From positions 44,754-108,753 of the forward strand of contig NZ_JAGDFV010000011.1 in NCBI RefSeq assembly GCF_017497985.1: a stretch of DNA of 64,000 nucleotides. Reading direction: 5' to 3'. The notes beneath the pieces are model-generated. The model ran no database searches. It had not been told where the DNA came from and was given only the letters and a program-made list of their open reading frames with translations. Both the position numbers and the translations under genes were made by a program. This document shows, one piece after another, positions 7,301-14,241 of this stretch. Source of the DNA: Meiothermus sp. CFH 77666. Its GTDB lineage: Bacteria > Deinococcota > Deinococci > Deinococcales > Thermaceae. Position 1 is the first letter of the stretch. Every line of letters begins with the position of its first letter.

Positions 7301-8874
7301 TCAAAACGGTCAACCCCAAGGCCAAGGTCTCGGTCAAGGTACCGGTTATTCCGGGTATCGGCACCATCGCGGTGGGCATCGCCAAGGCCGGGGCCGATGT
7401 AATCGCCCTCTCCGGCTTCGAGGGCGGCACCGGCGCAGCCCGCTGGCATGCGCTCAAGTATGCGGGTCTACCTGTAGAAATCGGCGTGCGCCGCGCTCAC
7501 CGGGCACTGGTACGGGCTGGCATGCGCGACAAGGTAGAGCTCTGGGCGGATGGAGGCCTCAAAACCGCCTACGACACCCTGCGGATGGTGCTGCTGGGGG
7601 CCGACCGGGTGGGCATGGCCACCATGGCCATGGTGGCGATTGGTTGCACTATCTGCCGCCAGTGTCAGATGGACACCTGCCATGTGGGAATTGCCACCCA
7701 GATCGAAACCGTTGAACAAGCCCAGGCCCACGGCCTGAAGCGGTTCGTACCTCAGGAGCAAGACCGTGCCATTGAACAACTGGTTCATTTCTTTGGTGCA
7801 AAGGGTGACGAGCTGCGGCGGATGGTGGCAGCCCTGGGCGCTGTGAGCCTGCGCGATCTGGTGGGTCGCAGCGACCTGCTGGTACAGGAAGGTCATCACG
7901 AAGAACTGGATCTAAGCTACTTCTTCGAGCCCGTTTCGGCGCCCGACTGGCTGGGTGAACGCTCGGCACATGTGCTGCGGAAACCCCTGAACCAGCTCAC
8001 CCGCTCGATTACCGAGGTGGTCACCGGCGCGTATGCAGAAGGCGGGCGTGAGCTATTGTTCCAGGAAGGGCCGGTAGGCTCGACCGACCGGGCTTTGGGA
8101 ACCCACCTGGCCGGGGAGATTGCCCGCCGCCGCCTGTATGGAAAAGGCTGGGATGCCAGGGTAGAGCTCCGCTTCGATGCGGGGAGCGTAGCCGGCAACG
8201 GGATTGCTGCGTTCAACGTGGAAGGGCTGGACATCGTGGTGGAGGGTGGGGCCCAGGACGGCATCGCCAAGAACGCCTACGGCGGCAAGGTGGCCATCCT
8301 CAAGGGGCGCAACCCCTTTGGCCAGTACGTAGACGGCTCGGTAGGCAAATCTTTCGCCTATGGCGCAATCGGCGGCTTGCTTATTGTGGAAGGGCAGGCC
8401 GACAGCCGCTTCTGCATTCGCCTTTCGGGCGCGGATGTGGTGCTTGCTGGAGAGCCGGATCGCCCCGTGCAGGACGAACTAGGCAACATTGCAGCCCGTG
8501 CTCAGGCCAAAGGCTTTGCCTTTGAGTATATGACCCGCGGGCGGGCGGTGGTGCTGGGTGACCCAGGTCCCTGGATCTGCTCCGGTATGACCGGCGGGCG
8601 GGTTTACCTGCGCTTCTGGCCCGAGATGGGCCTCAACGAAGAGGCCATGCACCGACGTCTGGCCAAAGGCGCAAAGGTGGCGATCCAGAAGCTCGATGAA
8701 CGCGGGATTGCCGATGTGCGCGAACTGATGAGCGCGTACCTGGATGCCCTGCGCGATGCCGAACGCGAAGACAAGGCCGAGCGTCTGATGAAACTACTGG
8801 CCGACCCTGCGACCCACTTCCGTATGGTGTTGCCCACCAATCAGCAAGTGGTACAGGAAGTCAGTACCGAGTAA
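4378..8874 (+). CDS. gltB: Glutamate synthase large subunit
   Basis: Converts 2-oxoglutarate plus glutamine to two glutamates, the ammonia-assimilation half of GOGAT. The 1498-residue product has four regions: an N-terminal class II glutamine amidotransferase, a central domain, the FMN-binding synthase domain with the 3Fe-4S cluster cysteines (CTICRQCQMDTC) and a C-terminal beta-helix GXGXG domain. The catalytic cysteine is Cys17 in DACGIIAI, so a 16-residue propeptide must be removed. The ATG at 4378 is chosen because GGAGG lies eight bases upstream and because the promoter at 4277-4305 excludes earlier in-frame ATGs. No gltD partner is adjacent, so the small subunit or another electron donor must be encoded elsewhere. 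Confidence 0.96.
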   Translation: MKFSEAYPGIPNGRDACGIIAIAEKSARPSHANVQRTIESLYKMAHRAGLIRGEGDGTGIQTDLPRELWAGYLYEAGLDSNLAQNPRFFVGHLFIPKNESARVQELFDLFRVEGSKRGIKLLLERKGETNSSVLGPVGKRTEPLFYQVAGLSTDGDGPLWELGLLLEQRFPVHVVSLSTATVVYKVRGSAEILKRYFPELSRAEYKSTITLGHNRYSTNTMSTFEAVQPFGLLGHNGEINTIERLRREGRFLDIPLTGGSDSQDLNRILEGLLYRFGLSLPEAMDVVFPPILGEIKNYSPALQDLYMNLRQRFGPLAQGPAALVTRHREEAVFGTDAMGLRPLWFVETDSEYVFSSERGVFTVEEFVSEPRPFAPGEKMYLRLTSDGTRLFPFDRHQRQVLERILTKTHSLEGYRAHLAGPRYSSVPPVAGGSEAQVEEKPAPPSLNLERAYGWDRWDAGYLEALAENGNEPIGSLGYDGPIAALNPEKPNLSEFFKETVAVVTNPAIDREREIEHFSTRSILGRRPLPDGRGAGHVEELVVPVLLEETSATVQAIAQGQGTLTYEEALRRFKHVLLPLQFSVEEGIAAGLKRLQESAVEAVRNGAELLALTDKGAFEGGVWLDVYLALAAIGKSLEEARDEEGISLRRRTSLLVHSGGVRNLHDVAVCLGLGADAVAPWLMQHKAQAAKGALGLQNLLEGLKKGLEKVISTMGIHEVRGYGRIFSAIGLKPELAQEFGIRNFLGSERAGYGLLELERTLLERLNLLNAEKVLPAKDFRFNPRIFKAAMEVSSGQSPYEHFQEKVRGLEQESPVAARQLLGIKSVGKSPINPEEVDLSVGGHSLPFVITAMSFGSQGEASFRAYIEAAKKLNMVCINGEGGEIPDMLGKYTHWRGQQVASGRFGAHAYMLNSAGFIEIKIGQGAKPGEGGHLPGKKVTAKVAAARNAVPGVDLISPSNNHDLYSIEDLAQLIEELKTVNPKAKVSVKVPVIPGIGTIAVGIAKAGADVIALSGFEGGTGAARWHALKYAGLPVEIGVRRAHRALVRAGMRDKVELWADGGLKTAYDTLRMVLLGADRVGMATMAMVAIGCTICRQCQMDTCHVGIATQIETVEQAQAHGLKRFVPQEQDRAIEQLVHFFGAKGDELRRMVAALGAVSLRDLVGRSDLLVQEGHHEELDLSYFFEPVSAPDWLGERSAHVLRKPLNQLTRSITEVVTGAYAEGGRELLFQEGPVGSTDRALGTHLAGEIARRRLYGKGWDARVELRFDAGSVAGNGIAAFNVEGLDIVVEGGAQDGIAKNAYGGKVAILKGRNPFGQYVDGSVGKSFAYGAIGGLLIVEGQADSRFCIRLSGADVVLAGEPDRPVQDELGNIAARAQAKGFAFEYMTRGRAVVLGDPGPWICSGMTGGRVYLRFWPEMGLNEEAMHRRLAKGAKVAIQKLDERGIADVRELMSAYLDALRDAEREDKAERLMKLLADPATHFRMVLPTNQQVVQEVSTE

Positions 8875-8888
8875 ACCGCCTTATTGAG

Positions 8889-8921
8889 AGGGGTAGCCAT
8901 CAGGCTGCCCCTTCTGTTGTT
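8889..8921 (+). terminator. Terminator of gltB
   Basis: AGGGGTAGCC (8889-8898), loop ATCA and GGCTGCCCCT (8903-8912) form a 10-bp stem with one G-U pair, followed by a T-rich tract (TCTGTTGTT). It lies 14 bases after the gltB stop. Confidence 0.8.
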
Positions 8922-9039
8922 GGAGTTGAAGTGATTGAATCGGTTTACTGGAATGCGTCCAAGACTTATTCTGTACCAGGATTCAGTCTTTTCATGCAGG
9001 TCTTCTGGATAGTTTTATGTCAAGGTACAATTGTCCCAA

Positions 9040-9597
9040 ATGGAAGCCAAGGCTTTGCTGAGTAAGCTAATAGGTCGTACCGGACTGCTGGAGCAACATG
9101 TTCAGATGCTTCGCAGGCTTGAACCCCTGATGGCCCCCATGGCTTCGGAAATCGCTCTTGCCTTCTACGATTACCTGGGCCGGGATGAAGAGATGAGAGC
9201 CATACTGTGGGAGACCCCTGGCAGGGTCGAGCGGCTTTATCAGAGCTTTGCCGACTGGTACCGCGGGCTTTTTTGTGGCGTGTACGATGCTGAGTATGCC
9301 GAGAGACGTGCCCGCATCGGCCTGGTACACGCGGCCATCGGGGTCAAACCCAGTTTCATCATGCCTGCCTTTGGCATTGTGCAGGAGTTATCCCTCGAGC
9401 ACCTGCGCAATACCCTTCGTTCACCCGAAATCTTTAGCGCGGTGGAAGCCTTCGAGAAGATCATGGCTATTGAGGCGGCCCTGATGCAGGATAGCTACAT
9501 GCAGGCCATGGAGTACGGCTACCGCCTGGGGGTGGCTGCCGACCAGGAGAAAGCCCTGGTGGCGGGGGCCCGGGCCATGCTGGGAAAAGCCAACTGA
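9040..9597 (+). CDS. Single-domain sensor globin / protoglobin, copy 1
   Basis: A 185-residue all-helical protein with the globin-sensor (protoglobin) pattern. The segment ARIGLVHAAIGVKPSF places the proximal heme histidine at His97. No methyl-accepting, kinase or GGDEF domain follows, so this is a stand-alone heme domain that could bind oxygen, NO or CO. The ATG at 9040 is preferred over the TTG at 9031, because it aligns exactly with the start of the second copy and because TACAAT at 9026-9031 would give a leaderless mRNA. The paralogue at 9735 is co-linear. Ligand and role are unknown. Confidence 0.85.
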   Translation: MEAKALLSKLIGRTGLLEQHVQMLRRLEPLMAPMASEIALAFYDYLGRDEEMRAILWETPGRVERLYQSFADWYRGLFCGVYDAEYAERRARIGLVHAAIGVKPSFIMPAFGIVQELSLEHLRNTLRSPEIFSAVEAFEKIMAIEAALMQDSYMQAMEYGYRLGVAADQEKALVAGARAMLGKAN

Positions 9598-9603
9598 ACT
9601 GGT

Positions 9604-9638
9604 GAGTCAGGGGTCAAGAGTCTAATGTCAAGGGCTAG
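9604..9638. repeat. Degenerate heptamer array (GGGTCAA family)
   Basis: Five consecutive 7-bp units with the pattern RRGTCAR, for example GAGTCAG, GGGTCAA and ATGTCAA. A second mini-array of two ACTGACT units lies at 9685-9698. Both are in the spacer between the two globin genes. No coding or hairpin role is apparent. Confidence 0.65.
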
Positions 9639-9734
9639 ATAAACGTGCTTTTTATCATTCGGTGGCTTTAGCCCGCTTCTTACAACTGACTACTGACTAT
9701 GAGCCACCGGCGTCCCTGAAGTAGAATCCCTTGG

Positions 9735-10286
9735 ATGAAGGCCGAAGAGCTGCTGCAAACCCTGGTGCGCCGAACAGGGCTCACGCAGCAGCATATACAT
9801 ACCCTGCGGAGCCTCGAGCCCATTGCAGGCCCCCTGGCCCCCGAGGTGGCCCTGGCTTTCTATGATTATCTGGGCCGCGACCCCGAGATGCACGAAATTT
9901 TGTGGAGTGTGCCGGGCCGGGTTGAACGGCTGTACCGTTCGTTTGCGGTCTGGTATCGGGAGCTTTTTTCCGGGCAGTACGATGGTGCGTATGCCCGTCG
10001 CCGTATTCAGATTGGATTGGTGCATGCGCGGGTGGGGGTGCGCCCTGGGCACTTCATTCCCGCTGTGGGCATCGTGCAGGAGCTGACCCTCGAGCACCTC
10101 CGCAATGCGCTGCGGGGGGCTGATATCCTGGCGGCCATCACGGCCTTTGAAAAAATCATGGCCATTGAAATCGCCCTCATGCAAGAAAGCTACTTCAGTG
10201 CGCTGTGGGAAGGGCTCAAACTGACCCAGAACGAGCAAGAGGCGCTTAAGGAAGGGGCGCAGGTGCTACTCGAGCAGGCTCGTTGA
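9735..10286 (+). CDS. Single-domain sensor globin / protoglobin, copy 2
   Basis: A 183-residue paralogue of the preceding globin, aligned without gaps from residue 1 (RTGLTQQH against RTGLLEQH) through FYDYLGRD, VERLYRSFA and QIGLVHARVGVRP. The proximal histidine is again His97. The sequences have diverged clearly, so the duplication is not recent. TAGAAT at 9722-9727 lies seven bases before the ATG, suggesting an independent leaderless transcript. As with copy 1 no signalling domain is attached. Two such genes side by side suggest division of labour, such as different ligand affinity, or a heteromeric complex, but neither can be shown from sequence. Confidence 0.85.
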   Translation: MKAEELLQTLVRRTGLTQQHIHTLRSLEPIAGPLAPEVALAFYDYLGRDPEMHEILWSVPGRVERLYRSFAVWYRELFSGQYDGAYARRRIQIGLVHARVGVRPGHFIPAVGIVQELTLEHLRNALRGADILAAITAFEKIMAIEIALMQESYFSALWEGLKLTQNEQEALKEGAQVLLEQAR

Positions 10287-10335
10287 ACACAAAGCCGCTG
10301 GTTCAGGGGGGGTGGTTTTCCCGTAAGATTGAGGC

Positions 10336-11115
10336 GTGGTTCGCGCTATTCTGTTCGATCTCGACGAAACCCTCATCCTCGATCACCCGGTCTCGCTCCA
10401 CGCCTTGCGAAGCTGCGCCTTTTATGCGGCTTCCTGGTACAGTCTGGACATTCCCCGCCTGATTCAGACTGCCGAACAGACGTCGGTGCGCCTGTGGAAA
10501 TCCTCGCCGGTATTTGATTACACCCAGCGCATCGGTCATAGTGCGGGGGAGGGGCTCTGGGCCCGCTACGAAGTGCAGACCCACCCCGCCCTGAAAACCC
10601 TCCACGACTGGGCCCCAGCCTTTCGGGTAGCTGTCTGGAATGAATCGCTGGCCGAACAGGACATACACGACGACGCTCTCAGCGAAGCCCTGGCCCACCG
10701 CTACCTGAGCGAGCGGCGACTGTACCCACGCTATCCCGAAGTAGATGCGCTGCTTAAGGCCCTCACCGGCTACAAATTGGGCATTGTGACCAACGGGGTG
10801 CCCGACCTGCAGCGAGAGAAGCTCGAGGGCTCCCTTCTGCAAGACCGCTTTCAGGCCATTGTGGTCTCGGGTGAGCTGGACATCGGCAAGCCCCAGCCGG
10901 GCATTTTTGAGCACATCTGCCAGGAGCTCGAGGTAGATCCTGCAGCTTGCGTGATGGTGGGGGACAACCCCGAACGCGATATTGCAGGGGCGGCCAATGC
11001 GGGCATGAAATCGGTCTGGGTGGAGCGCGGCTTCAAGCCCAAAGACCCCCAACATAAGGCCGACCTCGAGGTGACCAACCTGCTACAGATGCTCCCCTGG
11101 CTGGAGGCGCAATGA
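10336..11115 (+). CDS. HAD-superfamily hydrolase
   Basis: A 259-residue haloacid dehalogenase-like hydrolase. Motif I is FDLDETL with nucleophile Asp8 and acid/base Asp10. Motif II is the GIVTNG threonine. Motif III is the lysine of DIGKPQPGIF, and motif IV is VMVGDNPERDI. A helical cap sits between motifs I and II, so it is probably a small-molecule phosphatase of unknown substrate. The start is GTG at 10336 with TAAGAT six bases upstream, giving a leaderless mRNA. The last four bases overlap the start of the next gene (ATGA), which implies translational coupling. Confidence 0.9.
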   Translation: MVRAILFDLDETLILDHPVSLHALRSCAFYAASWYSLDIPRLIQTAEQTSVRLWKSSPVFDYTQRIGHSAGEGLWARYEVQTHPALKTLHDWAPAFRVAVWNESLAEQDIHDDALSEALAHRYLSERRLYPRYPEVDALLKALTGYKLGIVTNGVPDLQREKLEGSLLQDRFQAIVVSGELDIGKPQPGIFEHICQELEVDPAACVMVGDNPERDIAGAANAGMKSVWVERGFKPKDPQHKADLEVTNLLQMLPWLEAQ

Positions 11116-11351
11116 CGTATCCCGAAGCCTATCGGCACTCCTCCCACCACCGCTCGGAGGTTTTGCAGAGTGAACTGTGCGGCTGCTTCTACTGCCTGCG
11201 TATTTTTCCCCCCGGCGAAATCGAAGAGTGGGTGGACGAAGGCCAGACCGCGCTGTGCCCCTACTGCGGCATGGATGCTGTGCTGGGCTCGGCTTCGGGT
11301 ATACATCTGAGCGAAGATTTCCTGAGCCAGATGCGGGAGCGCTATTTCTAG
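11112..11351 (+). CDS. Small zinc-ribbon-like cytoplasmic protein
   Basis: A 79-residue conserved hypothetical protein with two Cys pairs about 26 residues apart (CGCFYC and CPYCG), as in a zinc ribbon or treble-clef knuckle. Between them is an acidic FPPGEIEEWVDEGQ segment, and a glycine-rich GSASGIHLS follows. Homologous small proteins occur widely in bacteria without a known function. It overlaps the HAD hydrolase gene by four bases, so the two are likely made together. Confidence 0.8.
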   Translation: MTYPEAYRHSSHHRSEVLQSELCGCFYCLRIFPPGEIEEWVDEGQTALCPYCGMDAVLGSASGIHLSEDFLSQMRERYF

Positions 11352-11387
11352 TGACTTTGATATCCCGCCAACCTGCTCGAGAGACCC

Positions 11388-11969
11388 CTAACGCAGCGCC
11401 TTCAAGGCCAGCTTGATGAGTTCCTGGGTACTGGCCTCGGGGTTTTTCTGGGCAATTTCGGCCACCACACTGCGCACCTGACCCTCGCGGAAACCCAGCG
11501 TGACCAGGGCCAGCTCGGCCTCCTGGGTATGGGTACTGCGAACGATGGCGCCCCCTTCGCCCATCAGGTGGGCCGGTACCTTGCCGCGCAGCTCGAGGGC
11601 AATCCGCTCGGCCAGCTTCTTGCCCACGCCCTGGGCCGCCGTGAGCAAGCGCAAATCGCCCTCGGCCAGCGCCCTGGCCAGCAGGGCTGGGGTTTGCGAG
11701 GAGAGCAGGTTGAGGGCCACCCTGGGCCCCACCCCCGAGACCGTGAGCAGTAGCTCAAATAGCTCCAGACTGCGTTCGTCGGCGAAGCCAAAGAGCGAGA
11801 GGTCGTCCTCGCGGACGACGAGCTTGGTGTGCAGGGTGGCTTCCTGCCCTTCGCTGAGCTGGGCTAGCGTGGAGGCCGGGCAACTGGCCTCCAGACCCAC
11901 ACCCCCTACCAGCAACACGGCGCTGCTCTGGGACTTTTTGAGTACCGTTCCTCTGAGGTAGCGAACCAC
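11388..11969 (-). CDS. ruvA: Holliday junction branch-migration protein RuvA
   Basis: A 193-residue RuvA, which binds four-way DNA junctions as a tetramer and loads the RuvB motor. The N-terminal OB-fold (VRYLRGTVLKK), the two helix-hairpin-helix motifs (SGVGPRVALNLL and QGVGKKLAERIALELRGK) and the C-terminal RuvB-interacting domain (LVTLGFREGQVRSVV) are all present. The start is GTG. On the minus strand TAGACT lies six bases upstream of it, overlapping the stop codon of the enoyl-CoA hydratase gene, so ruvA probably has its own leaderless promoter. ruvB and ruvC are not adjacent. Confidence 0.96.
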   Translation of the reverse strand: MVRYLRGTVLKKSQSSAVLLVGGVGLEASCPASTLAQLSEGQEATLHTKLVVREDDLSLFGFADERSLELFELLLTVSGVGPRVALNLLSSQTPALLARALAEGDLRLLTAAQGVGKKLAERIALELRGKVPAHLMGEGGAIVRSTHTQEAELALVTLGFREGQVRSVVAEIAQKNPEASTQELIKLALKALR

Positions 11970-11978
11970 GCCGATAGT

Positions 11979-12749
11979 CTACTTTCCCTGAAACCGGGCG
12001 GGGCGTTTTTCGTAGAAGGCCTGTACACCCTCCTGGTGGTCCTCGGTGCGGCCCGCTACCTCTTGTAGCAATGCCTCGTACTCGAGCATCTCTTCCAGGG
12101 TGGCGCTGGCGCTGCGCCGCAGGGCCCGCTTAATCAGGCCGTAGGTCTTGGTGGGCCCCTGGGCAAGCTCGAGGGCCAGCTTCCCAACCTCCTCCGAGAA
12201 GGTCTCGCTGGCCATGACCCGGTTCACCAGGCCCAGGGCCAGGGCTTCCTCGGCCTTCAGGCGGGGCGAGAGCACCGATAGCTCGAAGGCTTTTGCATAA
12301 CCCAATATTCGGGGCAGGTGGTAGTTCATCCCGGCGTCGGGAATGAGCCCAATTTTGCTGAAGCCGGTGGTGAATACGGCGTCGGTGGCAGCCACCCGCA
12401 GGTCGCAGGCCAGCGCCAGCGATAGCCCGGCCCCCGCAGCGGCGCCGTGGATGGCCGCCAGCACGGGTTTTTCCAGGTTGGCCAGCCCCTCCACCACCGA
12501 CTGGTAGTTGCGCAGGTGGGCCTTGTAGGATATGCGCTGGCCCTCGAACTCGCGCAAATCCTGACCCGAGCAAAAGCCGCGGCCCGCGCCTCGCAGTACC
12601 ACCACCCGCACCTCGGGTGCGGGGGCTTCTTTGGCCAGCACCTTGCCGAGCTCCCGCAGCATCTCGGTGGTGAGGGCGTTGATGGCCTCGGGGCGGTTCA
12701 GCGTGAGGGTCAGGATGCCCTCGTGCAACTCTTTTAGCAAGACGCTCAT
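11979..12749 (-). CDS. Enoyl-CoA hydratase/isomerase, PaaG-like
   Basis: A 256-residue crotonase-fold enzyme. Its oxyanion-hole segments are AGRGFCSGQDL and HGAAAGAGLSLALACD. The FSKIGLIPDAG loop and the GRTEDHQEGVQAFYEKRPARF end resemble PaaG (ring-epoxide CoA isomerase of phenylacetate breakdown) more than classical hydratases. The first catalytic Glu of ECHS1 is replaced by Leu in GAGLSLAL, and the second position is Asp in IPDAG, as in isomerase-type members. The start at 12749 was chosen for the GGAGG site nine bases upstream. It follows a second crotonase gene by 31 bases, so the two probably form one operon for acyl-CoA or aromatic acid catabolism. Confidence 0.88.
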   Translation of the reverse strand: MSVLLKELHEGILTLTLNRPEAINALTTEMLRELGKVLAKEAPAPEVRVVVLRGAGRGFCSGQDLREFEGQRISYKAHLRNYQSVVEGLANLEKPVLAAIHGAAAGAGLSLALACDLRVAATDAVFTTGFSKIGLIPDAGMNYHLPRILGYAKAFELSVLSPRLKAEEALALGLVNRVMASETFSEEVGKLALELAQGPTKTYGLIKRALRRSASATLEEMLEYEALLQEVAGRTEDHQEGVQAFYEKRPARFQGK

Positions 12750-12780
12750 GCGACCTCCAAAGGGGCTTTCTTGGTATCCA

Positions 12781-13551
12781 TTACTGTCCCTTCCATACCG
12801 GTTTGCGTTTCTCCACAAAAGCCGTGGTGCCCTCGTGTTTATCTTCGCTGCCAAAGGCAATCAGGAAGTTGCTGCGCTCGAGGCCCAGTCCGTTTTCCAG
12901 GCTCATATCCTGTGCCCGGTTCACCGCATCTTTGGCCAGTCGTGCGGCCAGGGGTGCCCGGCTGGCGATGGTCTGGGCCAGCTCGAGGGCCTCCTCCAGA
13001 TAGAGCTCTACCGGAACCACCCTGTTCACCAGCCCATGCTGCAAGGCCTCCCAGGCCGAGAGCACCCGTCCGGCCAGAATGACCTCCATGGCCAGGTACT
13101 TGCCGACCTGCCGGGTGAGGCGCTGGGTGCCGCCGCCGCCGGGAATGATGCCCAGGTTAATCTCGGGCTGGGCAAACCGGGCGGTATCGGAAGCTACAAT
13201 CAGGTCGCAGATCATGGCCAGTTCGCAGCCCCCACCGTAGGCGAACCCCGAAACCGCCGCAATCAGGGGTTTGCGAACCTTGCGCAGGGTCTCGTACTGG
13301 TCGGCCCGGAGCCCCCGCATCAGGTCGCTCAGGCTGGTCTGCTGAAACTCGGCGATGTCGGCCCCGGCGGCAAAGGCCCGCTCGTTGCCGGTGATGACCA
13401 TAGCGCCGATGGCTTCGTCCTGCTCGAAGGCCCCTATGGCCTGGGCCAGTTCGCGCAGGGTCGCGGTGTTGAGGGCGTTGAGTTGTTTGGGCCGGTTGAG
13501 CTTCACCAACCCTACACGCCCGTGGGTTTCGACCAGAATGTTCTTGTACAT
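12781..13551 (-). CDS. Enoyl-CoA hydratase, PaaF/ECHS1-like
   Basis: A 256-residue crotonase. Both catalytic glutamates are present, in YGGGCELAMICDL and in AQPEINLGIIPGGGGTQ, so it should hydrate trans-2-enoyl-CoA to 3-hydroxyacyl-CoA in fatty-acid or aromatic-acid beta-oxidation. The ERAFAAGADI segment forms the oxyanion hole. The ATG follows AGGAG at a good distance. It is the first gene of a two-gene minus-strand unit with the PaaG-like enzyme. The absence of thiolase or dehydrogenase genes nearby leaves the exact pathway open. Confidence 0.92.
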   Translation of the reverse strand: MYKNILVETHGRVGLVKLNRPKQLNALNTATLRELAQAIGAFEQDEAIGAMVITGNERAFAAGADIAEFQQTSLSDLMRGLRADQYETLRKVRKPLIAAVSGFAYGGGCELAMICDLIVASDTARFAQPEINLGIIPGGGGTQRLTRQVGKYLAMEVILAGRVLSAWEALQHGLVNRVVPVELYLEEALELAQTIASRAPLAARLAKDAVNRAQDMSLENGLGLERSNFLIAFGSEDKHEGTTAFVEKRKPVWKGQ

Positions 13552-13613
13552 AAGGCTCCTATGGTTGTTTTATACCAACATTTAGACGCAAAGCCACCTT
13601 GCAGTTCAGAAAC

Positions 13614-13682
13614 GGGAGTAGGAGGTAGATAGTGGGCTTCCAACAACTGTTCCCTAGCCCCTAACCCCCGATCCCTATCTCA
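13614..13682. repeat. Heptamer-like words in the spacer upstream of the crotonase genes
   Basis: Units GGGAGTA, GGAGGTA and GATAGTG run in 7-bp register from 13614. A second run from 13655 reads TAGCCCC, TAACCCC, CGATCCC and TATCTCA. The same spacer holds an imperfect ~65-bp direct repeat. Confidence 0.5.
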
Positions 13683-13789
13683 CCGCTAAACAGCATGCAA
13701 AGTGTCCAGGTGAAGATGCCATAACCCCTATTCCCCGTCTCATCATTCCAATGGTTTACAAAGTGTTCAGGCAAAGATGGTATTACTTG
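13662..13789. repeat. Imperfect ~65-bp tandem repeat
   Basis: Two successive segments share the order TAACCCC..TCTCA..CAAAGTGTyCAGG..AAGATG, the first from ~13662 and the second from ~13725. The second runs into the end of the cupin gene. Matches include CAAAGTGTCCAGG against CAAAGTGTTCAGG. The origin is unknown, and it may reflect an old local duplication. Confidence 0.45.
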
Positions 13790-14115
13790 AGCCGCTCTGC
13801 TGGAAACCGCTCGTTTTCCCAGACGTCAATAAAGGCGGTACCTGCGGCCAGCCTGGCGCTGTGGGGCACGCCACCGGGAATGTGGTAATAATCGCCTTTG
13901 CGAAAGACCTTTCGCTCGCCGCCAATGAGGAACTCTACCTCACCCTCCAGCACCACGCCCCACTGTCCGTCGTGGGCGTGCTCGGGGACATAGGTTTCCT
14001 CCTGCACCTGGGCAAACCCCACCTGCCCCTTGTGCCCCGAGAGCACCGCCATATCCATACCAGGCCAGATTTCCACCTGTTTGAAGGCTTTGAACCACTC
14101 TGGAAAGACGCTCAT
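13783..14115 (-). CDS. Cupin-domain protein
   Basis: A 110-residue single-domain cupin. Motif 1 (EHAHDGQWGVVLEGEVEFLIGG) and motif 2 (YYHIPGGVPHSA) supply His and Glu ligands for a metal ion. Cupins of this size act as isomerases, dioxygenases or sugar-modifying enzymes, and nothing here identifies the substrate. The ATG lies nine bases after GAGGT. It is a single gene, convergent with nothing close by, and its upstream region is shared with aspartokinase on the other strand. Confidence 0.88.
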   Translation of the reverse strand: MSVFPEWFKAFKQVEIWPGMDMAVLSGHKGQVGFAQVQEETYVPEHAHDGQWGVVLEGEVEFLIGGERKVFRKGDYYHIPGGVPHSARLAAGTAFIDVWENERFPAERLK

Positions 14116-14182
14116 ATTTTTGACCTCGGTCTAAAGCTTATCGCTTAGGCCAAGCTCCCCACAACCGCCCGGTTTTGCTTTG

Positions 14183-14217
14183 GGCATCGGCTATCTGCTA
14201 TTGGCTATCGGATGCAG
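14183..14217. repeat. Degenerate heptamer array (GCTATCG family)
   Basis: Five units in strict 7-bp register: GGCATCG, GCTATCT, GCTATTG, GCTATCG and GATGCAG. They lie between the divergent cupin and aspartokinase genes, immediately before the aspartokinase start region. Confidence 0.65.
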
Positions 14218-14241
14218 GCATGTTAGCATTCTGTGCTAGTT

